NCBI RefSeq assembly: GCF_021432085.1
Contig: NZ_CP090366.1
Location: 2,790,001 to 2,854,000, forward strand
Reading direction: 5' to 3'
DNA: 64,000 nt
Source of the DNA: Stutzerimonas kunmingensis
GTDB lineage: Bacteria > Pseudomonadota > Gammaproteobacteria > Pseudomonadales > Pseudomonadaceae
Of the stretch, positions 23,117 to 32,841 are shown piece after piece. The translations under genes and the position numbers were made by a program. The stretch's first letter is position 1, and each line of letters begins with the position of its first letter. The notes below the pieces were generated by a model. It was not told the DNA's origin and ran no database searches. It was given only the letters and a program-made list of their open reading frames with translations.

Positions 23117-24015
23117 GGGCATTTGTCGATCAGCATCGTGACCGTCTCGGGGTCGAGTCGATCTGCCGTGTCTTGCAGATCGCCCCGTCCGGTTACCGCC
23201 GGCACGCGGCGCAGCAGCGCAACCCGGAACTGCGCTGTTGCCGTGCTCGGCGCGATGACGCGTTGATCTTGGAAATCCAGCGGGTGTGGAACACCAACAT
23301 GCAGTGCTATGGCGCGGTGAAGGTCTGGAAGCAACTCCGGCGAGAAGGCATCGAGACGGCCAGATGCACGGTGGAACGGTTGATGCGTCGGGCTGGATTG
23401 CAGGGCATTAGGCGCGGCCAGGTCGTGCGGACAACGGTGGCCGGCGACAAGTCGCTCTGCCCGCTGGATCGCGTACAGCGCCAGTTCCATGCCGATCGCC
23501 CGAACCAGTTGTGGGTGTCGGACTTCACGTACGTGTCGACCTGGCAGGGCTGGCTGTATGTGGCCTTCGTGATTGACGTATTTGCGCGACGGATCGTCGG
23601 CTGGCGAGTCAGTACCAGCATGAAGACCGACTTCGTGCTGGATGCCCTGGAGCAGGCCCTATACGCCCGCCAACCGCATCGCACTGGCGGCCTGATCCAT
23701 CACAGCGACCGTGGCAGTCAGTACGTCTCGATCCGCTATACCGAGCGACTGGCAGAGGCCGGTATTGAGCCCTCAGTTGGCAGCAAGGGCGATAGCTACG
23801 ACAACGCCTTGGCCGAAACAATCAACGGGCTGTACAAGGCCGAGCTGATTTACCGTCAATCATGGAAGAGCCGCGAAGCTGTTGAGATGGCGACTTTGAA
23901 ATGGGTGCACTGGTACAACCACCAGCGGTTGCTGAGTTCAATCGGCTATATCCCGCCTGCGGAAGCTGAGGCAAACTTCTACCAGCAACAAGCAGGTCAG
24001 GCCATGGCGGCCTGA
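23113..24015 (+). CDS. IS3-family transposase OrfB
   Basis: The integrase-core (rve) half of the transposase, about 300 aa, with D-D-E residues in [20 protein letters not shown] and [14 protein letters not shown]. No ATG is found before 23173, so synthesis probably occurs by frameshift from OrfA. It appears complete. Confidence 0.88.
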   Translation: MRAFVDQHRDRLGVESICRVLQIAPSGYRRHAAQQRNPELRCCRARRDDALILEIQRVWNTNMQCYGAVKVWKQLRREGIETARCTVERLMRRAGLQGIRRGQVVRTTVAGDKSLCPLDRVQRQFHADRPNQLWVSDFTYVSTWQGWLYVAFVIDVFARRIVGWRVSTSMKTDFVLDALEQALYARQPHRTGGLIHHSDRGSQYVSIRYTERLAEAGIEPSVGSKGDSYDNALAETINGLYKAELIYRQSWKSREAVEMATLKWVHWYNHQRLLSSIGYIPPAEAEANFYQQQAGQAMAA

Positions 24016-24054
24016 CTTAAACGAAACGGCCTCCACAAAAGCCGGGGCGATTCA

Positions 24055-26332
24055 GCTCTAAAGCTCCGGCTCGATTGAGAACCGCGATCTCTGGATAGAA
24101 TGGATGTGCGATCTCATCAGAGAGCTCCCGCATAAAAATCTCGCGGTCGCCATAGAGAATGCTATTACTTGATAGCAAGTGAGTGGCAAAACCGGCAACG
24201 CGCCGCGTCTTTACCGCAAGGGCCTTCATTCGCTCGGGATGCCACGGTGGGATGATCACGACCGGGTTATCTCCGGCAACACGGACAGTGCCCACTGACA
24301 GTACTTCGGAGACCAGTCGCGAACGACAAACGTCACCACGAGCATGCGCCATCAGGGTATTCAATAGTTCAGCGTAAGACTCCGCTTGACGTATAACAGC
24401 CTCGCCATGCAGGCCAGTCGTGACGAAGTCCTCCATCGCCTTGATGTAGTCCTCTTCGAACTTATCCCAAGACGCCTTAATTTCATTTTGCTGATGTGCC
24501 GTCAGCCTACCCTCTTCGGCGAGCTCTTTGATACGAGTTTTAATTACATGGCGCAGGCTCTGGAGCTTACTTGCCGCCGGCACCAATGACCCAGCATCAG
24601 TCGAGTAAGTCGCTTCCAATGTCCCGGTGTCGAGCAAAGAGACATTTTGTACGCCCCCCTTTTTACTTACTAACTTGCGGGGAACCTCAGTACAACCTAC
24701 TCCCCCTTTCTCCAGGAGGCGACGCATGTCAGCGGTCAGCGAAAGACCAATCGTTGTAGGCCTGTAGCTCCAAAGGAGCTGTGTCTTAGCCAACACCGTC
24801 TCTTTATCTTTAACTACCTGAATTAAGGCCACGTCAAACTTGATTTGCAGAGCTAAGCGCGATAGCGACGAATTTGGACGAATCTTGCTCTTCTTATCGT
24901 TACGAAGCTCCTTCTCCTTGGCGAAGAAGGCCTCATAGTCAAAAAGTGGGTCGGGTAAGTTTGCATTTCCCAGCCGCTCGACCCTCCACTCAACCTTAGA
25001 GCCCATAAGCTCCTTTAATCCGCGGTACATCGCAGAGAAATAACTGCCAGCGTCGTAGTTGAATCGCTCGCGCCAATCCTTGCGGCCCTTAGTCACCGTA
25101 AAGCGGAGAATTCGTTCCCCCTCTGGATCTCGCAGGCCGGCGTGCAGGCTATTGACCACACGAGCGAATCCATCGAAGAAGTCATTGCAGTCGATGGGCT
25201 TGCCATAGAGAGCCTTTTCCCAACGCGAGCAAAGTTTGGTGTCCTGTTCCAAGAGCCTTCGCTGCTTAACGAAAAACTCCTCGTCCTCCTCAGTAAAATC
25301 TGAGCGCCGCTCACGGCCCTTCAGATCCTCCAATAGCTTGCGGCTTTCGTTATCAAGTGCGTCCTCTTGGTCGCACTCATGATCGAAGAAGCGGATTGTC
25401 GACTCTGCTAAGCCAAGCTGCTTTTCTTTGGGCTTGTCGAAGGCAAGGTATACGCCATCGCCTTCCCACTCGAATTGAGCAAGGACCTCGGATGCTTCTT
25501 GATCTCCAGCAGGGGCGTTAGCAAAGGCCACGATAGCCTGGCGGGCCCCATCCGAAATTTCTCCAGCATGGGCCTCGATTCGCTCGATTATCTCGTCCGG
25601 ATCAAGAGGTTGGCCATTCTGGCGGAGCTTCTTAAGAAGCGGCGCACGCTGAGCAAAGAGCTTGATGAAAGCTTTGTGCCATGGCTTGCGCATTGCCCCG
25701 AAAGTTTTGGCATTCGAGAAGAATGTGCTGTCTCTTGGAAGTCCCGCGCACGGCAGGGCGAAGCCAATCGCATCACGGATGGGTAAGCCATGCGTGGCGA
25801 AAGCTTCGACGATAGCGGAGCAAAATTCGCCAAGTTGCACTAACGAAAGCTCCGAGGATGCTAATAGCCCATCAAGAGCCGCATGGAACACCGCTCGGTC
25901 CTCAGGCACCGGCGAGATACCACCCGAATGCAGCGTGGCCTCGACCCACGGTTCAGGATCGGCCCGCATCTCTTTGGCACCGATGGCCATCACATGGCCC
26001 AGCGTGTCCGCGAGATTATGTTCATTGCCATTGGCCGTAAGGATTGCCGCCTTAGTGGTCACAGCGTTGTTGCGCACATAGCCAGCGTTATGTGGAATCA
26101 GGATATCCAACGGCAGGCCTTGGCCTCCTACCAAAGCCTCCGGGATCATTAGATCCACTTGGGCGAGCAGATCTGGATTGGCCAGAATAGCTCGCGCAAC
26201 TGCCGCAATCTGACCGCCTGATAATTTGTCTAGCCTGAAAAGCGCGGCCAAATCACCAGCCTGGCTAGGCTTAGATATGCGCTGTGCGAGAATGTCCGCG
26301 CCGACGCGCCCAATAATGCGATCGGTCAGCAT
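24055..26332 (-). pseudogene. Third gene of an unrecognised ATPase operon, 3' end lost
   Basis: The first 759 codons of a large protein. Its frame runs into the IS3-family element at 24054, so the natural carboxy end is missing. It begins MLTDRIIGRVGADILAQRIS. A repeated acidic, helical middle (EDALDNESRKLLEDLKGRERRSDF) and a late stretch NPVVIIPPWHPERMKALAVK stand out. The start overlaps the stop of the preceding gene by 7 bp, so the two are coupled. In gene order and in the PWHP-type motif it recalls the amino-terminal half of DptH-like proteins, which continue into an FtsK/HerA ATPase. That link is a guess. Confidence 0.65.
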
Positions 26333-27879
26333 GCGGCTTCTCCCTGAAACGCGAACGGATTTTCTACAAACGAGCAGGAGTCGGAGAGCCTGCGTACTAA
26401 GCCCAAGCTGACGAGACGGGTTTCAAGATTGTTTCGGTTCTCGCTGAGCTCTTCTTGATCAACAAGCTTGGCGCCAACTAGGCGCGCGCCCTCCGCATCA
26501 CCAATTACCAGGCCATAACGGCGCTTGGCCTCAGCGAGAAACTCATCGAACTGCATCCGCTCTTCAACGATCGACACAACAATCGACTTGAGCAACCTAT
26601 CGTTCGGCGCATAACGGGTGCGTCTCGAGAGCCTACGTGAGCTGAGCCCGATCGCTCGCGACCATGAAGCATGAATCTTGCCGACATGCTGCTCATGACG
26701 CGATAAGGCGTTTTCGGTCAGTTTGGCAACTAACTCTTCAGGACTCTTATCAGTGAAGTCCTCATCGTCGCCACCATCAGTCGGCGGCCACTGAAAGCGA
26801 TCGCGCATTAGCTTCACTCGCTCGGCATCCGGAAATTCCTTAGCCTCAGCTGCGGCCCACTCAACATCCAAACGGATCGATTCGACATGAGCCCGCACTG
26901 CCTTTGAAGGCAACCCTTGATTGAGTTGATAGCTGTCGCTAGAAAGAGCTCGCACCTTCGTACGTTCCTTGGAGACGATTTCGCAGACAATTTCGACCGG
27001 ATCGTCATCACCTGCTACACGCTTAGCACGCTCTAGGAAATAGAGCAGCATGTTCAGGCCAGTGATCGCTATCAAATGCTCCAAGGCATCGTAGATCGGC
27101 ATATCCTTGCTCAAGATCGACAACCAGTCTTCGCAGATTTGGTCGAAGCGATTATTGGCAACCTCGGGTAGATAACCCGAAAGTCTTGGTTCTTCGGCGG
27201 TCTGCGGCGCCCCTTGAAGAGCCCTGACCAAACGATTCATCGGGGCCCCGTGATCAAAAAGACGCTCTGCAAGGCTGTCACCGAGCTCGGCTCCACGCTT
27301 GGCACGTGTGAGCATGAGATAGAGCAGCTCACCTGTACGAGCAAAGAAGCGACGATCATTGCTCATTCCTCCTTTCGCATTGATCGCCAAGTCCTCATAA
27401 AGAGCGTCGGGACCGAAAGGAAAGACAAACTTTGAACTCCAACGCTTGTTACTACGAGATTCAAATGACGACGAGCGCAGCAGCTCAATGGCCTTTGCGA
27501 AGTCATCAAAACTGGTAAACGAGCGACGCAGATAGGCCATGTCTTCATCACCATTACCAGTTGCTCCCTGCCTAAAACGCTCAAACCACTGCTTCCATTT
27601 CTCCTCATCAGACACGGTGCTTTCTGCAATTGATTCAACGTAGGGATTGTTGAACAGCAACGCACGTAGGCGGACTTGCCTCTGTGGCTTGAACATGACG
27701 GAGCCGCCTTGGTCTTGGTGAGGCCTAAGCGGTCGATCCAAGTTCGAACCTAGTACGCCCAAGAACTCCAGAACAGTCAGGTGAGGGAGCTGCTCATCGT
27801 AAAGGCGATGTCCCCAAATATTTTCGTCGACACAAAAATCGACGCTTTTAATCTCAGGCCTCTTGATGATTGCGCTCAT
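26326..27879 (-). CDS. Second gene of the ATPase operon, unknown function
   Basis: 517 aa, not recognised. It opens MSAIIKRPEIKSVDFCVDENI and has no signal peptide or membrane segment. Notable stretches are WGHRLYDEQLPHLTVLEFLGVL, KFVFPFGPDALYEDLAINAK and FFARTGELLYLMLTRAK, mostly helical. The carboxy end has a likely winged-helix-like segment before FVENPFAF. It overlaps the ATPase gene by ATGA at 27876-27879 and the next gene by 7 bp, so the three products are probably made in fixed ratio and may form a complex. By position it would be the DptG counterpart if the operon is Dpt-like. Confidence 0.75.
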   Translation of the reverse strand: MSAIIKRPEIKSVDFCVDENIWGHRLYDEQLPHLTVLEFLGVLGSNLDRPLRPHQDQGGSVMFKPQRQVRLRALLFNNPYVESIAESTVSDEEKWKQWFERFRQGATGNGDEDMAYLRRSFTSFDDFAKAIELLRSSSFESRSNKRWSSKFVFPFGPDALYEDLAINAKGGMSNDRRFFARTGELLYLMLTRAKRGAELGDSLAERLFDHGAPMNRLVRALQGAPQTAEEPRLSGYLPEVANNRFDQICEDWLSILSKDMPIYDALEHLIAITGLNMLLYFLERAKRVAGDDDPVEIVCEIVSKERTKVRALSSDSYQLNQGLPSKAVRAHVESIRLDVEWAAAEAKEFPDAERVKLMRDRFQWPPTDGGDDEDFTDKSPEELVAKLTENALSRHEQHVGKIHASWSRAIGLSSRRLSRRTRYAPNDRLLKSIVVSIVEERMQFDEFLAEAKRRYGLVIGDAEGARLVGAKLVDQEELSENRNNLETRLVSLGLVRRLSDSCSFVENPFAFQGEAAC

Positions 27880-29951
27880 TCAGAAACCCTCACAGTCACG
27901 GGGCGCGAAAAACCGCGACCGCCGGGCTCGATATCGATGAAGTTCAGTGTCAACACGGAAGTCTCTCCACCGATTTCGTCATCATCTCCAGTCACGCTGG
28001 CTTTCTTGACAATCTCAGCCTTGCGCAAGAGTTTTGCCTTGAAAGCCAATAGATCTTCGAGACATTCGTTGGAGAAACTTGCGGGCAAAGCCCCCTCAGC
28101 CACACGCGAGAGAAACTCGTGGCGAATAGGCGTTAGGTCGAAAGCGACCGAATTACCCGCCCCCATAGCAAGCGAAACGTCGAGTCGAGGGCGCCCCGTT
28201 TCCTCGGAGAGCCTGATCGCCATACCAACGCCGCTCTGCCTACGGGAGAGAGTCTCGTAGTCACAAAGCACACTCACCCGGCTTTGCGTGAAGCCACCTG
28301 AACTGGCGATAAAGAGACGATCTTCGTTTTCGAGAAGAAGACCTGTTAATACTCGGTTGAGGCCCTTTGCGATGCGCCCACGAACCGTCTCGCTCACAGG
28401 CTTCTGCGCTTTGAGCGACTCGATGATTTCTAAGTAGTCCCCAGCAAAGCTGAAGGCAGTCATCGACCAATACGGATAGCCCCTTTCCCCATCCGGAAGC
28501 GTGAAGAAAAGTCTGCGGCGCTGGTCTTCCAGCATCCCCAGAAACTCGGTGGCTCCTCCTTCTAAGCGAGCCCCCTCGTACCCCTCCAAATAGGCGTCCT
28601 GGGCTGCTCGAAAGGCAGTCGTAGCGCCGTATATCGGATCGCTCGCAACCAAGCGACCGAAGTCGGCTTGCAGTCGCGAATCATCCTTGCCATAGACAAG
28701 CAATCCATCAGCAGCATTGGTCGACTCATCGCCCACCCCAAAGCTGGACATCGCTTTGAAGATGGGACGGTCAGAAGTCCTTCTTTTAAGTAGATTGGCG
28801 CCGAAGACGTTGGCATAGACACTAGCTTTGCTAAGGTCGCCACCATCCTGGATCTTCGCGACATCCGCGCAGGTCATCAGGTTGTCCTTAGCCTGCTTGG
28901 CATCGGAGCAACCGAGAATCATGTTCGAACAAAGCGCAAGCAAGTCGCGTATAGGGAGATGCAAACCATTGTGCCTGGCAATTTCGACCAAATCGCCAAG
29001 GCGGCGAGAAAGCTGACCACTATCTGACTCACCCAATAGCCTGCGGCGATTCTCGTCAATGGGACAAACTTTACCGTCGCTCTGGAGTGCGCAGTGCTTG
29101 CAGTTGTCCCACTCGGGATGCCCTGCCACAGCCAGAGCAACCTCGTCTAACGTTTTGCGGCTAGTCGAGCGACTGAGATCAAAAACTGCCAGGCGATCAG
29201 GTGCTGGTCCCGCCTGTAAGAAGCGCTCTTGCAGCGGTTTGCGAAGTGGGTGATCACGCTCCTGGCGCCGTCCTAAATCACGAAGACGATCAAGAATTTG
29301 GCCATGGTTTGCAGCAAGGATCACGACTACGGAGTCATCGCCTCCTAGCACCGACCCTTCAAGTAGCTGCAACGGCAGGTCGCTTTCCTCGCCATTGAAC
29401 TCTGAAAGGTCCTTGATGAACACAGCCAAACGTCCATCCGCCAGAGGTAACTCTTTCACGTTGCCTTTGGCAGCCCAAGCCTTAGGGTCTCCACCAATGC
29501 GCTCCCAGAGGGAACGGCAGTGATAGGTCTTTCCATCACCAGCTGTTCCGGCGATCAAAATAGACCCTGGCACCTTCGACTCGAGGTGTCGCACCATATC
29601 TTCTAACATAGGAGCTGCCAGGCTAATCGGCTGGACTCCAGCCTGCGCTAACGCCCTTGAAACATACTCGTCAAACATCGCCAAGTTTGACGATGACGGC
29701 CCATAGCTACGGAGAAATTGAACCCAATCACTTGCTGGTGGGACCTTAACGTCTGTGCGCCGCACAGACCCACCACGACCTTTACCGGTCTGCAGCACTC
29801 CCTGATCAACGAGTGCGTCACGTGTTTCCCAATAGAAATCGTCAGTTAACTGAGGGAATTGAATTCTGAGTCGCTCTAGCAACGACTGATTACCGATACC
29901 AGATCCATCGGCGGGAACGGCGGCCAGCAAGGCCTCAACTAATTCATTCAT
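27876..29951 (-). CDS. P-loop ATPase with winged helix and Cys cluster, predicted defence
   Basis: About 691 aa. The amino end (1-65) looks like a winged helix (LLERLRIQFPQLTDDFYWETRDALVDQGV). Walker A is ILIAGTAGDGKTYHCRSLW, the GxxGDGKT form seen in DptF and related restriction ATPases. A Walker-B-like strand SVVVILAANHG follows. A Cys cluster CKHC(x9)C near residue 300 could bind zinc. ATG at 29951 has GAGGG upstream; GTG at 29960 is an alternative. It is the first gene of a three-gene coupled operon in a defence-rich island. The function is inferred, and no modification genes (dndBCDE) are present in the window. Confidence 0.78.
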   Translation of the reverse strand: MNELVEALLAAVPADGSGIGNQSLLERLRIQFPQLTDDFYWETRDALVDQGVLQTGKGRGGSVRRTDVKVPPASDWVQFLRSYGPSSSNLAMFDEYVSRALAQAGVQPISLAAPMLEDMVRHLESKVPGSILIAGTAGDGKTYHCRSLWERIGGDPKAWAAKGNVKELPLADGRLAVFIKDLSEFNGEESDLPLQLLEGSVLGGDDSVVVILAANHGQILDRLRDLGRRQERDHPLRKPLQERFLQAGPAPDRLAVFDLSRSTSRKTLDEVALAVAGHPEWDNCKHCALQSDGKVCPIDENRRRLLGESDSGQLSRRLGDLVEIARHNGLHLPIRDLLALCSNMILGCSDAKQAKDNLMTCADVAKIQDGGDLSKASVYANVFGANLLKRRTSDRPIFKAMSSFGVGDESTNAADGLLVYGKDDSRLQADFGRLVASDPIYGATTAFRAAQDAYLEGYEGARLEGGATEFLGMLEDQRRRLFFTLPDGERGYPYWSMTAFSFAGDYLEIIESLKAQKPVSETVRGRIAKGLNRVLTGLLLENEDRLFIASSGGFTQSRVSVLCDYETLSRRQSGVGMAIRLSEETGRPRLDVSLAMGAGNSVAFDLTPIRHEFLSRVAEGALPASFSNECLEDLLAFKAKLLRKAEIVKKASVTGDDDEIGGETSVLTLNFIDIEPGGRGFSRPVTVRVSE

Positions 29952-30193
29952 GCACGACACCCTCTCTCGCCCGGATCAACGAGCGGCCCGAAATCGATTA
30001 GCGGCTGAAAATAGAGCCGTAGGGGCCCCAGAGAGTGACTTACGCAATAAGTGCTGTGGCGGCAGCACTTATAGATGGCCATCCCTGGATACCACGATCT
30101 GCCATTTGCTATGCCCGCCACCTTATCCACTGACAAGGCAGGGGTAAAGCCGGGGCCCGTTCTTTTGCCGGGGCGGTCAGCTTGTTCCGACAT

Positions 30194-30547
30194 TTAATGC
30201 CGCGTCAGGCTGATGCGCTCGCGGCGCGCCACTACGCAGCCTTCCTCCAAGCGGATATGCACGCTGGGAATGCTCAGGCGATGCCCGGTGGGCATATAGC
30301 CAGCTGCATCTTCAAAGGGGTGAAGATTAACCGACTCCATACACTCCTCGATGCCTTCATACCAAGGCAGAGCCACCAGCCCGGCACCCTCGGCTGCACA
30401 GGGAAAGCACTCACGGAAATGCTCCATCGTCCCCATGCTGGCAATCACACGCTCCTGACGAGCCACGTAGCAGGGCATGAGCAACTCCAGCCCCTCTCCA
30501 TCAACAGTCAATTCGGCACAGGCTGTAGCCATCAGTGAGTCACTCAT
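30194..30547 (-). CDS. Hypothetical protein, coupled to the repeat-protein gene
   Basis: 117 aa, not recognised. It begins MSDSLMATACAELTVDGEGL and ends RRERISLTRH. It has no signal peptide and looks cytosolic, with several Met and Cys residues in the middle (MGTMEHFRECFPC). Its ATG overlaps the ancestral stop codon of the upstream repeat-protein gene, so the two were one translation unit before the nonsense change upstream. That change may now reduce its translation. Confidence 0.6.
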   Translation of the reverse strand: MSDSLMATACAELTVDGEGLELLMPCYVARQERVIASMGTMEHFRECFPCAAEGAGLVALPWYEGIEECMESVNLHPFEDAAGYMPTGHRLSIPSVHIRLEEGCVVARRERISLTRH

Positions 30548-30917
30548 CCCAAGCTCCATCGTTATCAAGGTCCCTATCAATGCCGTCAGCGGACTCGTCT
30601 CACAGCCCGTCGTTGTCCAAGTCACGGTCTATACCGCCGGCGTCATGGTCCCAACTGCCGTCATTGTCGACATCTCGGTCAATGCCACCGGCGCCGTGAT
30701 CCCAAGTCCCGTCGTTATCCAGATCGCGGTCGATACCGCCCTTGTCGTAATCCCAGGTGCCATCGTTATCGACATCCCGGTCGATGCCGCCTCTGCCGTA
30801 ATCCCAGACGCCATCGTTATCCAGGTCTCGGTCCTGAGCCTGAGCACTGACCAACAGGAATACCGCCAATCCGGCGGCCAGCCATTGCAGGGCATCACAA
30901 TGTTTTCTTCGACTCAT
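30540..30917 (-). pseudogene. Secreted Asp-rich 17-residue repeat protein with Trp-to-stop change
   Basis: A signal peptide (WLAAGLAVFLLVSAQAQ) precedes tandem 17-aa units of the form DRDLDNDGTWDYGxGGI, alternating DRDL and DRDV, so the true period may be 34. The DxDxDG core is a calcium-loop-like motif as in thrombospondin type 3 or EF-hand-type repeats. The frame stops at TGA (30600-30602) exactly where each other unit has the Trp codon TGG. Beyond it the same frame continues 19 codons with another full repeat to a TGA at 30540 that overlaps the next gene. So the original protein had about 125 residues. The truncated 105-aa form may still be secreted. Confidence 0.75.
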
Positions 30918-31095
30918 GGCCTTGCTCCCTTCTGCATCAGGACCCGGGATAGCGTTCTCATACCGGACTAGCTACAGCCCTCGGACTAACTGACATCTGC
31001 CCGCTTGTCTCTGGCTATCACAGATATGTAGTGTTGAGCGACGTATCTACGGTGTTTGCCCGTACAGGTAAAGTTTTCGAGCAGATGGAGAGGCT

Positions 31096-31972
31096 ATGAA
31101 GCGTAAGCAGGAAATCGCGTCGGTTCGCTGGGATCTGGCGCTGCGCTACCGTTTGATCGAGACGGTCGCCTGGTGGGAAGGCCGCTTAACCACTGGCCAT
31201 CTGATGCAGAGCTTCGGCATCAGCCGCCAGCAGGCGTCGAAGGACATCAACTCGTACATTTCCGAGTACGCGCCGAAGAACCTGGAATACGACAAGCATT
31301 TGAAGGGGTATGTGCCGAGCCGCCACTTCAAGCCGCTGTTCATTGATGACAGTGCCAGTGCCTACCTGCATCTGCTTAATCAAAACTACGAGCGGGCGGG
31401 TTCATATCGACGGGCTAGCCCTGGCCTATGCGCACACCGAGGTGCTGGGTGTACCGGATCGTTCAGTCCGCCCGCAGGTGTTGCGCCCTCTGCTCAAAGC
31501 CTGCCGAGAGGGACTGCGGCTGGAGTGCGAGTATGTGTCTTTCAGCACCCCGGACGTTGAGACCAGGTTGATTGCCCCACATACCCTGATTTACACCGGC
31601 ATGCGTTGGCATGTACGCGCTTACTGCGAGAAGAACGGAGATTATCGGGACTTTGTGCTCAGTCGTTTCCGCGGTGAGCCGGGGCTTATGGATGACCAGT
31701 CTGAACACAGCCGGGACCTGGATTGCGGGTGGAATACCGAGCTCGCGGTGGTCATCGAACCCGACTCGCGCCTGAAGCCTGAGCAGCGTGCCATTATCGA
31801 AGCAGACTATGGCATGCAGGACGGCCAGCTACTGATCGAGACCCGTGGCGCGCTGGTGCAGTACGTGTTGCAGCGCTACCAGATCGACCCGACTAAGGTG
31901 CATGCCATGCCCGAGGCTCAGCAGATTGTTGTAGCCAACCTCGATGAACTGAAGCCCTGGCTTTATCACTGA
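31096..31972 (+). pseudogene. WYL-domain regulator (BrxR/CapW-like), frameshifted
   Basis: A transcription factor of the type that controls BREX, CBASS and other defence loci. The amino half has a winged helix (WWEGRLTTGHLMQSFGISRQQASKDINSYI). The second half, one frame over, has the WYL domain (LRLECEYVSFSTPDVETRLIAPHTLIYTGMRWHVRAYCEKNGDYRDF) and a carboxy-terminal WCX-like domain. The shift lies at AGCGGGCGGG (31391-31400): removing one G gives ERAVHIDGLALAYAHTEVL and a 291-aa protein, the usual length. It could be real or a read error. It is divergent from the repeat-protein genes and the ATPase operon. Confidence 0.82.
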
Positions 31973-31988
31973 CAGATGGAGCCCGTAG

Positions 31989-32285
31989 GCCACCCAACCC
32001 CTGCTCTACGCCCTACATATCCAGCTAGAGCCATTGCAGCTCGATCCGCCGATCTGGCGGCGCATCTGGGTGAACGGCGACTGCACCCTACGCAAACTGC
32101 ACCACTTCATTCAGGCGGCCTTCGGCTGGCACAGCTGCCACTTGCATGAGTTCAGCAATGGCGTGAACAGCTATATGCCGCTGGATGCCGAGCTGGTGTA
32201 GCAGTACGACGACGTGCTGGATGACCGCAAAACCAAACTGCGCCGAGTATTCAAAGAGGCGGACCGGCTGCGCTATCGACCTTGA
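31989..32285 (+). pseudogene. Fragment of a pRiA4b ORF-3 family gene
   Basis: An open stretch encodes LLYALHIQLEPLQLDPPIWRRIWV and FIQAAFGWHSCHLHEF, the diagnostic amino-terminal motif of the plasmid pRiA4b ORF-3 family (function unknown). The start codon is missing, an in-frame TAG occurs after DAELV, and the frame ends at 32285 well short of the usual length. It starts 14 bp after the WYL gene. Confidence 0.72.
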
Positions 32286-32355
32286 AGAGGGTACACTAGC
32301 CCTTAGCACCGACTGAATAGCCAGCCACTCCCAGCTATCCCGAAGTAGGTATTTA

Positions 32356-32841
32356 TTAGATATCAACATAGAATGCGGGAGTATATTTTGCTCGAACATG
32401 AATAGCCGATCGGCAGCGATCCGAAGCAAGCCTCAAGCGCAGCACGCCATCTTTCATCTCGACTATTAATAATACCCCATCCTTTCTGGCCGAACCGCTA
32501 GGCAGAGCACTCATCAAGCATTCCAAAATCTCTTCTCTGAGAAGATCAACAACCAACATGGCTAGTGAACTCCCTAAGGCGGCACTTCCAAGATATAGAA
32601 AGATTTCACGGACAATCTTCCCAGGCGAGTCACTAAAACTACGCACATCTTTAAATGCAATACGTCCGGACAACTCACCCCCGCCATTTGCAGAACTAAC
32701 TGATGGACAACTTAAGCTACCCAACTCATCAGCAACCCCTTCTAGGCGCCAGGAAATATAGTTTGCTACCTCTTGCACACTCTCCAGGAAAAGAACCTCG
32801 GAGTATGGGCCTGGAATATTCAATCGAAACGAACCTGCCAA
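32356..32841 (-). CDS. Hypothetical protein with one likely membrane segment
   Basis: 161 aa, not recognised. It starts with TTG, preceded by AGGTGA with suitable spacing. A hydrophobic stretch EIFLYLGSAALGSSLAMLVVD near residue 80 could span the membrane. The carboxy part is a beta-rich GVLLIVEMKDGVLRLRLASDR. It is AT-rich and isolated, so its status as a gene is moderate. Confidence 0.5.
   Translation of the reverse strand: MAGSFRLNIPGPYSEVLFLESVQEVANYISWRLEGVADELGSLSCPSVSSANGGGELSGRIAFKDVRSFSDSPGKIVREIFLYLGSAALGSSLAMLVVDLLREEILECLMSALPSGSARKDGVLLIVEMKDGVLRLRLASDRCRSAIHVRAKYTPAFYVDI

Larger units (their letters stand above)
22743..24054 (+). mobile_element. IS3-family insertion sequence
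   Basis: The element is 1312 bp with inverted ends beginning TGAATCGCCCCGG (left) and ending CCGGGGCGATTCA (right), and two overlapping transposase frames. No target duplication is seen (GGTCT before, GCTCT after), and different broken genes lie on each side. This suggests that recombination or an adjacent deletion followed insertion. Confidence 0.9.

Noticed and set aside
24055..29951. Naming the trio dptF-dptG-dptH outright
   Set aside because: The resemblance rests on gene order, P-loop form and one short motif. No dnd modification genes are present, and no profile search was possible.
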